Shown: positions 1-6,649 of the stretch, piece after piece
Layout of the letters: every line of letters begins with the position of its first letter
How positions within the stretch are numbered: position 1 is the first letter of the stretch
NCBI GenBank assembly: GCA_964519805.1
Contig: CAZFKN010000055.1
Span: 1-20,420 of the forward strand
Source of the DNA: DASQPE01 sp964519805
GTDB taxonomy: Bacteria > Gemmatimonadota > Gemmatimonadetes > Gemmatimonadales > GWC2-71-9
DNA length: 20,420 nucleotides
Direction: 5' to 3'
The notes under the pieces: generated by a model
Seen by the model: only the letters and a program-made list of their open reading frames with translations
What the model was told of the DNA's origin: nothing
Databases searched by the model: none
Translations under genes and position numbers: made by a program

Positions 1-141
1 GCGCTGACGACGACCCGGAGCTATCGCGCCGCCATGACGCCGGTCGAGGCGATGGCGCAAATGCACGAGTCCCGCCGCTGGTGGCGGCCCGATGTGTACG
101 AGGCGTTCTGTCGGAGCGTGGCGGCAGCGACGACGGACTGA
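1..141 (+). CDS. HD / HD-GYP-type phosphohydrolase, C-terminal fragment
   Basis: Frame 1 is open from the window edge to the TGA at 139-141, giving 46 residues. The fragment reads ALTTTRSYRAAMTPVEAMAQ, then a stretch ending in RPDVYEAFCRSV. This matches the end of HD-GYP and related HD phosphohydrolases, where an AL(T)xxRPYR segment precedes a helix with 'EA' and a 'FDPxVVEAF' helix. Members hydrolyse cyclic dinucleotides or other phosphoesters. The catalytic HD motif and any sensor domain lie outside the window, so the substrate cannot be judged. It is convergent with the acetyltransferase ending at 165, with only 23 bp between their stops. Confidence 0.6.
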   Translation, partial: ALTTTRSYRAAMTPVEAMAQMHESRRWWRPDVYEAFCRSVAAATTD

Positions 142-164
142 GCGCAGCGCTTTGTCTGGAGGCG

Positions 165-668
165 TTAGCCGAGATTCTTGGTGTAGACCACGAGGTCGTC
201 GCCGGGTGCGTAGAAATCGGGGATTCGGGCCGTCGTCCGATAGCCGCGTGCGCGGTAAAATGCCCGGGTCGCCGCATAAGCGGCGCGGCCTGCAGTCTCG
301 ACGACGATGAGGCGGGCGCGACCGACCAAACGGCGCTCCATCTCCGCCAGGAGCGCCGTGCCCACGCCGCCGTGCTGGACCGCCGGGTCGACCGCCATCC
401 AGTAGAGATCGTAGGTCCCCGCCGTACACGGGGTCGGACCCCAGCAGATCCAGCCTACGAGACGGCCCTCGACGTCCGCGCCGAGGGCCGTGTAGTCCGG
501 TTCTGTGTCGGTGGTGCTGGCTCCGATGGTTGCCCCATCGAAGACCTCCAGGGCCACCGGCACTTCGGATTGGTGAAAGACGCCGACGGCCCGGGTGATC
601 GCTTCGATGCGCTCGCGGTCGCGGGGCAGGAGCCCGCGGATCGAAGGCCGTGCCAGCGTCTGTGTCAG
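165..668 (-). CDS. GNAT-family N-acetyltransferase
   Basis: Predicted to transfer an acyl group from acetyl-CoA to an amine; the substrate is unknown. The protein is 167 residues if it starts at the CTG at 668-666. The acetyl-CoA pyrophosphate-binding motif is clear at residues 92-105 (AVDPAVQHGGVGTALL; Q/RxxGxG/A form), with the usual preceding beta strand (YDLYWM). The N-terminal part (IRGLLPRDRERIEAI) is the typical first strand and helix. No ATG, GTG or TTG lies between the stop of the upstream ATP-grasp gene and the conserved N-terminus. The best choice is a CTG overlapping that gene's TGA (CTGA). The only nearby alternative is a GTG about 100 bp upstream, inside the ATP-grasp gene. It is the third gene of an overlapping operon, so it probably acts on the product, or protects against the product, of the two ligases. 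Family is sure; start is not. Confidence 0.82.
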   Translation of the reverse strand: MTQTLARPSIRGLLPRDRERIEAITRAVGVFHQSEVPVALEVFDGATIGASTTDTEPDYTALGADVEGRLVGWICWGPTPCTAGTYDLYWMAVDPAVQHGGVGTALLAEMERRLVGRARLIVVETAGRAAYAATRAFYRARGYRTTARIPDFYAPGDDLVVYTKNLG

Positions 669-1675
669 GCGGCCGGAACCCCGCTGACCAGCTCGGCGGC
701 AAACCGGCTGGGCTGCATCCGGGTGAGCGCCTCGTCGACGATTCGATTGACCAGCTCGTCGTAGCTCCACCCGAACGCTTGCGCCATACGCGCCAGCCCG
801 GCGTTGCTGGACAGGTCCGGCGACGGGTTGACCTCCAGAACGTATGGCTGCCCGTCCTCGGTGACCCGGAGATCGACCCGGCCGTATCCCTCCGCGCTGG
901 CCAGGAGCTCCCACGCCCGCCGCGCCACGTGCGCCAGCCGCTTCGAGAGCTCGGGCGGGAGGTCGGCGGGGCAGACGGGCACGGTACCGAGGTCGTCCAG
1001 GCTTCCCGTGCTCCACTTGGCGGCGTAGGTGACGATCGGCCACGCCTCCGCTGGCATCGCGTCGAAGCGGATCTCCGAAATGGGCAGCATCTGACGGCCC
1101 ACGAATCCGACGTTGAACTCGCGTCCGGGAACGTACTGCTGGATCATCACGTCCTCGAACTGCTCAGTCATCTGGACCACCCGCTTGCGAAGCGCCTTGC
1201 GCGTCGTGCAAACCGCGCTGCCGTCGATGCCCACGCTGGCGTCCTCGGCGGCGGGCTTCACGATGGCCGGGAGCGGGAAATCGCCCGGGATCGAGTTGCC
1301 CTGCGTCAGGACAAAGCTGGGGATCGGGACCCCGGCATTTCGGAGCAAGGTGTTGGCGACGGGCTTCCGGTGGCAGACGGTGACCGGCCATGCCCGGCAA
1401 CCGGTAAACGGGAGGCCGGTGAGCTCGAGCGTGTTGACGACGAAGTCCTCGTACTTGGCGTGGCCGTTGATGCCCTCGCAGAGATTGACGATCAGATCGG
1501 CTTTGCGGGCGCGGGAGAGCCAGCGGAACTCGCCGAGGCGTACCGGCACGAGCTCGACCTCGTGGTCGCGGCGGCGGAGCGAGTTGCGGACCTCGTGCAC
1601 ATTGCTGAGCACGGCGGCCACATCCTGCGGGCTCCATTCTGCGCTGCCGGCGTCGTAGATGATCGCTGCTCTCAT
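665..1675 (-). CDS. D-Ala-D-Ala ligase-like ATP-grasp enzyme (second of tandem pair)
   Basis: A 336-residue ATP-grasp protein related to D-alanine-D-alanine ligase, expected to couple ATP hydrolysis to amide (peptide) bond formation through an acyl-phosphate. Visible features: N-terminal preATP-grasp fold (MRAAIIYDAG), a Ddl-like NLCEG segment at residues 64-68, and the ATP-binding lysine in AIVKPAAEDAS (K140). Further on are the hinge QQYVPGREFNVG (about 179-190) and the metal-binding residues D268 (RVDLR) and E281/N283 (LEVNPSP). The ATG at 1675 overlaps the upstream gene's TGA (ATGA), implying translational coupling. The sequence is clearly diverged from its neighbouring paralog and from housekeeping Ddl, notably around the substrate-binding loops. 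It could be a Ddl isoenzyme, but the tandem arrangement with a GNAT suggests a specialised dipeptide or amino-acid ligase. Confidence 0.85.
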   Translation of the reverse strand: MRAAIIYDAGSAEWSPQDVAAVLSNVHEVRNSLRRRDHEVELVPVRLGEFRWLSRARKADLIVNLCEGINGHAKYEDFVVNTLELTGLPFTGCRAWPVTVCHRKPVANTLLRNAGVPIPSFVLTQGNSIPGDFPLPAIVKPAAEDASVGIDGSAVCTTRKALRKRVVQMTEQFEDVMIQQYVPGREFNVGFVGRQMLPISEIRFDAMPAEAWPIVTYAAKWSTGSLDDLGTVPVCPADLPPELSKRLAHVARRAWELLASAEGYGRVDLRVTEDGQPYVLEVNPSPDLSSNAGLARMAQAFGWSYDELVNRIVDEALTRMQPSRFAAELVSGVPAA

Positions 1676-2742
1676 GAAGGCACCCCAGCCAAGAGTGAAC
1701 CGCCGCTGATGCGCCGCCAAGCGATGTCCGCCACGGTGCAGATCAGCTCGTCGTATGACATCCCGGCCGCCGCCGCGGCCTTCGGGAAGCATGAGTTGTC
1801 CCGCGGATCCGGGAGAATGCCCGGGAGCGGATTCAACTCAACGACCATCGGGCGACCGGCGGCATCACATCGAAGATCGATGCGGCACCAGTCGCGGCAG
1901 TCCAGAGCGTGGTAAGCGCCCAGCGCGGCCTCACGGACCTGCTCGGCGAGTGCTTCGGGTACACGGGCCGGGCACTCGAAGATGTCGAGCGGGTGGGCCG
2001 GTGTGTCCCAGAGCCACTTCGCCTCGTACCCGTAGATCGGCGGAGCGCCCGGCGGAAGCGTATCGAAGCGCAGGCCCACGATAGGCAAACACCGTGCCTC
2101 ATCTCCGTTTCCGAGGATGGCAACGGTGAACTCGCGACCCGGCAGATAGGTCTCGATGAGGACCGGCTCCCGGTAGGTGGCGAGGAGGTAGTCGACCTGG
2201 GTGGTGAGCTCACCGCGGTTGTGGCAGACGCTCTTGCTCGAGACGCCCTTTCCGGAGCCCTCAAACGCAGGCTTGACGAAGAGCGGGAACGGCAGGCGCG
2301 TAGCTCGGGCGTCGGCGACGCTGCGAGCAAGCCGGAAGGGCGCGGTCGGCACGCCGTAGCGCTCGAGGATTTCCTTGGCGCGGCCCTTGTGAAGACAGAG
2401 GCCCAACGTGAGCGCGTCCGAGGCGTGATAGGGAACGCCGAGGAACTCGCAGATGGCGGGAACGTGGCTCTCCCGACTCGGGCCGAAGAGGCCCTCTGCG
2501 ATGTTGAAGACAAAGTCGGGCCGGTAGTCGAGCAGCTTCGCGGGGAACTCGGCGTCGGCTTCCAGACGGATCACCTCGCCCACGTTCGCCAATGCGTGCT
2601 CGACGGCGTCGATCGTCGCCGGGTCGTCCCACTCGATGTAGAGGTCAGGCTGCGGAAGATCGGGCCGGAGGGCCCGACTGGGAGGTTCGTCGGTCGTGGG
2701 GGAGTCGATCGTGGGCCCGGCTGCGGCAACCTCGGGCTTCAC
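1672..2742 (-). CDS. D-Ala-D-Ala ligase-like ATP-grasp enzyme (first of tandem pair)
   Basis: A 356-residue ATP-grasp ligase. The first ~30 residues are a Pro/Asp-rich, probably disordered extension, followed by the preATP-grasp domain (LYIEWDDPATIDAVEHAL). FNIAEGLFG (79-87) corresponds to the Ddl 'N-x-x-E-G' segment. The ATP site is LFVKPAFEGSGKGVSS with K157, the hinge is IETYLPGREFTV, and the metal ligands are D289 (RIDLR) and E302/N304 (VELNPLPGI). All core ATP-grasp residues are present, so it should be catalytically active. The start is a GTG at 2742; no other start codon lies near, and no convincing Shine-Dalgarno is seen before it. It is the promoter-proximal gene of the ligase-ligase-GNAT operon. 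The acceptor and donor substrates cannot be read from sequence. Confidence 0.85.
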   Translation of the reverse strand: MKPEVAAAGPTIDSPTTDEPPSRALRPDLPQPDLYIEWDDPATIDAVEHALANVGEVIRLEADAEFPAKLLDYRPDFVFNIAEGLFGPSRESHVPAICEFLGVPYHASDALTLGLCLHKGRAKEILERYGVPTAPFRLARSVADARATRLPFPLFVKPAFEGSGKGVSSKSVCHNRGELTTQVDYLLATYREPVLIETYLPGREFTVAILGNGDEARCLPIVGLRFDTLPPGAPPIYGYEAKWLWDTPAHPLDIFECPARVPEALAEQVREAALGAYHALDCRDWCRIDLRCDAAGRPMVVELNPLPGILPDPRDNSCFPKAAAAAGMSYDELICTVADIAWRRISGGSLLAGVPS

Positions 2743-2784
2743 GTTGAACGCGAGTCCGATCCGAATTGGCAGAGCGTCCTCTAC

Positions 2785-2811
2785 AAAAAAGGCCGTCCGC
2801 GGAGACGAGCC
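2785..2811 (-). terminator. Rho-independent terminator between thyX and the ATP-grasp operon
   Basis: On the minus strand GGC-(T)-CGTC (2811-2804) pairs with GACGGCC (2797-2791): seven base pairs with one bulged T around a 6-nt loop, followed at once by six T residues (2790-2785). This is the standard intrinsic terminator layout. It would end transcripts from the FAD-oxidase/thyX operon. Because a possible promoter lies upstream of it (2839-2867), it might instead act as an attenuator for the ATP-grasp operon. Confidence 0.7.
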
Positions 2812-2838
2812 GTGACGAGATGACTACATGACCATCCT

Positions 2839-2867
2839 AAAGTACAGAAAAGATTTCCGACGCACAA
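2839..2867 (-). promoter_or_regulatory. Possible sigma-70-like promoter upstream of the ATP-grasp operon
   Basis: Minus strand: TTGTGC (2867-2862) and TACTTT (2844-2839) separated by 17 bp. Each hexamer matches the consensus at only three positions, but the spacing is exact. The surrounding 70 bp are the most AT-rich part of this end of the window. It lies upstream of the terminator hairpin at 2785-2811, which makes its role uncertain. Confidence 0.3.
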
Positions 2868-2885
2868 TAGGTTTTGGGGTCGCCT

Positions 2886-3638
2886 TCACACCTTGTGGTA
2901 TCCGACCCGACCCGCCTCCGTCCCGTCCTCTCCCCGATAGAGCTCGATATCGGCGAAGAGCGCCGGCGCCTCCCGGCGGAGCACGTGGAGGCACGCGATC
3001 GCCATCCGCCGAATCTCCAGCTCGGCGCCCTCGCCGAGGCGCAGCTCGAGCATCGTCCGCCAGGCACGGACATTCGCGCTGACCACGATCTTCACTTCGG
3101 TCGCGTTGGGCAGCACGCTCCGCGCCGCCTCCCGAGCCATCTTCCGCCGATGCACGCGGTCCTCGACCCGGCCGTACTTGACCATGAGTCCTTCAACCGC
3201 GGCGACGTAGGCGGCCTGAGCGGCCGAGACCTGGCTCGTCCAGGCAGCCTCGAGCCCCGGGTCTCCCTGGATCGCGGGCGGCATCACGAACGCCGCGTGC
3301 GACTCGTCGACGTAGCGTTGTGAGAGTTGGGAATAGCCGAACCCGGCCCGGTGGCGAACCAGCTCATGGCTGCACGACCGCGAGATTCCCTCGACCAGGA
3401 GGACGTACACGGCGTGCTCGAAGACGGAGCCGTGGCCCTGACGCAGGATGTTCTGTAGGTAGTCCGCGGTCGTCCGGCCGGCCGGGTTGTGCTGGCTCAT
3501 GTAGCAGAGCCGGCCCGCGTATTCGGCCACCCGCTCGCCATCGGTCGCATCACCCTTCCACTCGACCCTGAGATGGGGCGGCTCGGTGAAGTGGGGACGG
3601 GCGATGAGAGAGACGGTAGGCTGCTTGATGATGTCCAT
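2886..3638 (-). CDS. thyX: FAD-dependent thymidylate synthase ThyX
   Basis: Makes dTMP from dUMP using methylene-tetrahydrofolate, NADPH and FAD, in place of classical ThyA. The 250-residue length is normal for the family. Seen: the HGSVFEHA segment (69-76), the ThyX signature region HELVRHRAGFGYSQLSQRYV (91-110), and the C-terminal block with EAARSVLPNATEVKIVVSANVR and AELEIRRMA. The signature is one residue longer than the textbook RHRX7S: after RHR the aligned serine is at the ninth position, with QRY conserved behind it. The start at ATG 3638 (MDIIKQPTVSL) is preferred over an in-frame start further upstream inside the FAD-oxidase gene. It follows that gene by 13 bp and is probably co-transcribed with it. 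Confidence 0.93.
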   Translation of the reverse strand: MDIIKQPTVSLIARPHFTEPPHLRVEWKGDATDGERVAEYAGRLCYMSQHNPAGRTTADYLQNILRQGHGSVFEHAVYVLLVEGISRSCSHELVRHRAGFGYSQLSQRYVDESHAAFVMPPAIQGDPGLEAAWTSQVSAAQAAYVAAVEGLMVKYGRVEDRVHRRKMAREAARSVLPNATEVKIVVSANVRAWRTMLELRLGEGAELEIRRMAIACLHVLRREAPALFADIELYRGEDGTEAGRVGYHKV

Positions 3639-3651
3639 GAAGGCGTCTGGG

Positions 3652-5301
3652 CTAGTGGTCGTCCGCGATCTCCAGGCGAGACCGGGCGTATCCGCCCTCG
3701 CGCTCGATGTCGCGGAGGGCCTCGGCAATATCCGGAGGAAGCGACACGGCTCCGGTGCCGGCCTTGAGCCGCGCGATCGGCGGCTCGCCGGACGGAAGGA
3801 TAATGCCCGGGTTCAGGATCCCAAGGGCATCAAAACTCGTCTTCACCCGCCGGAAGAGAGCCACGATCTCGGGACCGTACACCCGCTCGAGAAATCCGGC
3901 CCGGAGCCGTCCGTCACCGTGCTCGCCCGACGGCACTCCCCCTAACGCCACGACCGTGTCCGTGATTTCCTCCAGCAGCCCGGCGACATCCGCTTCCCAT
4001 CCGGCCCGCTCCATCTCGGGAAGCAGGTTCACATGCACGTTGCCGTCGCCGGCGTGCCCGAAGATCACGACGGCGAGCCCACGGGCCGCCGAGGCGCGAC
4101 GAACGGCGGCTACATAGTCGCCGAGCCGCGGGACGGGGACGCATCCGTCCTCGATCACCTGGAGCGAGCGGCGGTCGGGTGGAAGACTTGCCATGATCGG
4201 GCTGGCGGCGTGCCGGAGCTGCCAAAGCCGGTCGGCGCCTTCGCGGGACAGGGCGGCGTCCACCTCGAACGAAAGCGGTCGTGCCACCGCCACCGCGGCC
4301 TCCGCCAGCGATCGCAGCTGTTCCGGTGAAGCCGCCTCGAGCTCCACCAGAAGAATTGCGTCGATGCCGCTTCCGCGAAACGGGCCGAGGTCGCCGCCAT
4401 GCGCGATCACCAGCTCGAGGAACGTGCGATCCAGCAGCTCCACCGCGGAGGCACCGAGGTCCACGAGCCGGCTCACCAACTCGGCTATGGTGCGGTAGTC
4501 GCGCAGCAGGATGCGGAGTCCGGCCCTCGCGGGCGGCACCGGGTCGAGGCGCCACTCCACCTCGGCGATGAGGCCGAGGGTGCCCTCCGAGCCCACGAGG
4601 AGATCCAGCGTGTCGCGGGAGTCTAGAAAGGCGTCGAGAGCATAGCCAGACGAGCTCTTGGAGACTCGCGGAAAGCGCGACCGGATAAGCGCCTCGGCGT
4701 CGTGGATGGCAGGGGCGGCGTTCTGCTCGAACCGGGCGAATGCCCGAGCCGGAGGGCGTGGCGGGTAGAGAGGAGGCAACTCGAGACCGCGCGCGAGTCT
4801 TACGACCTCGCCGTCGGCGGTGACGACGGTGACGGCATCGACCCACCGCCGTACGCTCCCGTAACGCACCGACCGCGCACCAGCCGCGTTGGTGGATACC
4901 ACGCCACCCGCGGTGGCCCAACGCCAGCTCGAGGGGTCCGGCGGAAGGCGGAGACCGAGCGGTGCGGCCGCGGCAGCTAGGTCGCCGAGCGAGGCGCCGG
5001 CCCGCATGCGAGCCCGGCAGTCGGACGGCCTGATCTCGATGCCGGGTCCATCCATCCCGGTCAGATCGACGACGACCCCATCGCCCACGTTGCCGCCGCC
5101 CATGGCGCTGCCGGCGCCGCGAGGCACCAGTGGAATCCGTCCATCCGCGGCCCACCGCACCAGCGTCACCAGGTCGTCGAGATCTGCGGGCAGGGCAACG
5201 GCACGGGGGACGATCCGGTAGATCCCGGCCGCCTCCGCGTAGGCGGCCCGGGCCCGCTCGTCGCGACGGAACCGGCCGCGAAGCCGGGGCTCGGATGACA
5301 T
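3652..5301 (-). CDS. GlcD-like FAD-binding oxidase (glycolate / D-lactate dehydrogenase family)
   Basis: A 549-residue flavoprotein that probably oxidises a 2-hydroxy acid (glycolate, D-lactate or similar). The N-terminal FAD-binding PCMH (FAD_binding_4) domain shows VPRGAGSAMGGGN, PPDPSSWRWATAGGVVSTNA and a following RYGSVRRW. The C-terminal FAD-oxidase_C domain shows FGHAGDGNVHVNLLPE and SGEHGDGRLRAGF, then LGILNPG. The roughly 45 residues after LNPG are an extension of no obvious function. No GlcE, GlcF or iron-sulfur partner is adjacent, so it may be a single-subunit dehydrogenase. The chosen start is ATG 5301 (MSSEPRLRGRF); a longer reading upstream would run into the divergent gene. It is divergent from the DUF116 gene with 64 bp between starts, so both promoters must lie there. 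The substrate is not resolvable from sequence. Confidence 0.88.
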   Translation of the reverse strand: MSSEPRLRGRFRRDERARAAYAEAAGIYRIVPRAVALPADLDDLVTLVRWAADGRIPLVPRGAGSAMGGGNVGDGVVVDLTGMDGPGIEIRPSDCRARMRAGASLGDLAAAAAPLGLRLPPDPSSWRWATAGGVVSTNAAGARSVRYGSVRRWVDAVTVVTADGEVVRLARGLELPPLYPPRPPARAFARFEQNAAPAIHDAEALIRSRFPRVSKSSSGYALDAFLDSRDTLDLLVGSEGTLGLIAEVEWRLDPVPPARAGLRILLRDYRTIAELVSRLVDLGASAVELLDRTFLELVIAHGGDLGPFRGSGIDAILLVELEAASPEQLRSLAEAAVAVARPLSFEVDAALSREGADRLWQLRHAASPIMASLPPDRRSLQVIEDGCVPVPRLGDYVAAVRRASAARGLAVVIFGHAGDGNVHVNLLPEMERAGWEADVAGLLEEITDTVVALGGVPSGEHGDGRLRAGFLERVYGPEIVALFRRVKTSFDALGILNPGIILPSGEPPIARLKAGTGAVSLPPDIAEALRDIEREGGYARSRLEIADDH

Positions 5302-5365
5302 GCGGAAAGCTAGGATCGGGCTCCCTTGCCAAGCAAACGACGAACCGTGAGAATTGTGCTTCCGT

Positions 5366-6187
5366 ATGCCAGACGCCCCCGCCGCCTCGCCGGCCCCGCC
5401 GCCGGCTCGTGCCCAGCTCATCCACATCGACGTCGATCGCCGGTTGGGCCACGAGTGGGACGAGTGGGATGGTACCCCGCTGCCCGGCGGGGGCGACTAC
5501 GACTCGCCCCCGTGGCTGTTCTTTGCCTGGTCGGCGCTGGCGATCGTGGTCGGCGGGGGGGTGGTGGCCCTATTCCTCTATCTACTGGGCCCCCGGCTCG
5601 CCTTGATTCAGCCCGGAATACCCCGCGTCCTGCAGGTCGTCGGCTGGTCGGCGGGCGGGCTGCTCGGCGTCTGGTGGCTGCTCCTCGCGTTGGCCTACGC
5701 CACGCGCCGGCCGCTCCTTCCTGAGGCGCTCGCGGAGGGCGGGCTGTTTCTCCGGCTGATGCGGCTCACCTCGAGAGTGGCAGCGCGTTTGGGCCGGAGG
5801 GATTGGGTGGAAAACGCCGCGGTCAAGGTCTACAACACGCTCGCCCTCACCCGGAGACGGAAGGTCGGCAAGGGAGAGCTACTGCTGCTTATCCCTCGTT
5901 GCCTCTCGAAGGAAACGCTCGATGGCGTGCTCGGGATCGCGGGGAAGTACGGAGTGCCGGTCTTCGTGGCCACCCGCGGCCAGTTGGCTCGCCGCGTGAT
6001 CCGCGAGCGCCGGCCGCGCGCGGTCGTGGCCGTCGCTTGCGAGCGGGACATGGTCAGCGGGCTGCACGACGTCGCGGGCAAGGTGCCGGTGCTCGGGCTC
6101 ACGATGACGTTGCCGTCAGGTCCCTGCAAGGACGCGCGGCTCAACCTGGGCCAGCTCGAGGAGTGGGTGCGGGCCTACGTGGTCTAG
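5366..6187 (+). CDS. DUF116 family membrane-anchored protein
   Basis: A 273-residue protein of unknown function. The acidic/Pro-rich N-terminus is followed by two membrane helices (about 49-75 and 89-112), then a soluble domain. The soluble domain matches DUF116 (PF01976): LLIPRCLSKET at 174-183, VACERDMVSGL at 223-233 and LPSGPCKDARLN at 249-260. DUF116 proteins are described as having several conserved cysteines and a possible membrane location. Here only three cysteines remain (C179, C225, C254), and no CxxCG cluster follows the PRC motif, so a metal or iron-sulfur site would be incomplete. ATG 5366 is chosen; an in-frame TTG at 5354 is the alternative, and no strong Shine-Dalgarno is seen before either. 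Its TAG overlaps the convergent lipoprotein gene's TAG within CTAG. Confidence 0.75.
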   Translation: MPDAPAASPAPPPARAQLIHIDVDRRLGHEWDEWDGTPLPGGGDYDSPPWLFFAWSALAIVVGGGVVALFLYLLGPRLALIQPGIPRVLQVVGWSAGGLLGVWWLLLALAYATRRPLLPEALAEGGLFLRLMRLTSRVAARLGRRDWVENAAVKVYNTLALTRRRKVGKGELLLLIPRCLSKETLDGVLGIAGKYGVPVFVATRGQLARRVIRERRPRAVVAVACERDMVSGLHDVAGKVPVLGLTMTLPSGPCKDARLNLGQLEEWVRAYVV

Positions 6188-6645
6188 TCGGCGAAGCGCT
6201 GCGCGAGGCTGTCGAGCGCGGCCTGCACCTTCAGTCTGACGGGATGGTCCACGGGAGCGAGGCGCTCCAGCTCGCGGCCCGGCACCGACGGATCCCGCAG
6301 CACCCGGTAGGCGACTTCCACCCGCATCTCGCTGTGTCCGTACCTCCCTGGATCGACCCACCCACGTACGCGGACGACCCCTGGACCGAGCGGTGACCGT
6401 GCAGTCGGCGAGCCGGTCGCGGCGTCGAACCACGGGGTCTGGAGATACCCATCACGGGGCTCGACGCGGGTAACCGGGATGGAGTCGTTGCGCAGCGCCT
6501 CGGCCAGTCGCTCCGTGGCGGCGGCGGGGCCGAGGTGCACCTCCGCGGTCGGCGCACCCGGCAGCGGGTCCAGGCTGGGACGCGTGGTGTACGGGAAGCA
6601 GGCGACGATGAGCGCGGCCAGCGCCGCCGTGCACGCGCGCGTCAT
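6184..6645 (-). CDS. Small lipoprotein of unknown function
   Basis: A 153-residue protein beginning MTRACTAALAALIVAC, a signal peptide with a lipobox (L-I-V-A-C) and predicted lipidation at Cys16. The mature part contains about 135 residues with a TERLAEALRNDSIPV segment and two or three beta-rich stretches (GVVRVRGWVDPG, EMRVEVAYRVL). It ends in a helix (KVQAALDSLAQRF). I do not recognise a named family. The start ATG at 6645 is fixed by the signal peptide; the open frame extends upstream only as antisense-type low-complexity sequence. It is the last gene of the thiolase operon, 4 bp after the DUF2231 gene, and ends inside a CTAG shared with the convergent DUF116 gene. Confidence 0.7.
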   Translation of the reverse strand: MTRACTAALAALIVACFPYTTRPSLDPLPGAPTAEVHLGPAAATERLAEALRNDSIPVTRVEPRDGYLQTPWFDAATGSPTARSPLGPGVVRVRGWVDPGRYGHSEMRVEVAYRVLRDPSVPGRELERLAPVDHPVRLKVQAALDSLAQRFAD

Positions 6646-6649
6646 CGAT

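Noticed and set aside
3914..5452. 512-codon minus-strand open frame overlapping the FAD oxidase
   Set aside because: It is a shifted-frame shadow of the GlcD-like gene: rich in Arg/Gly, no domain, same strand.
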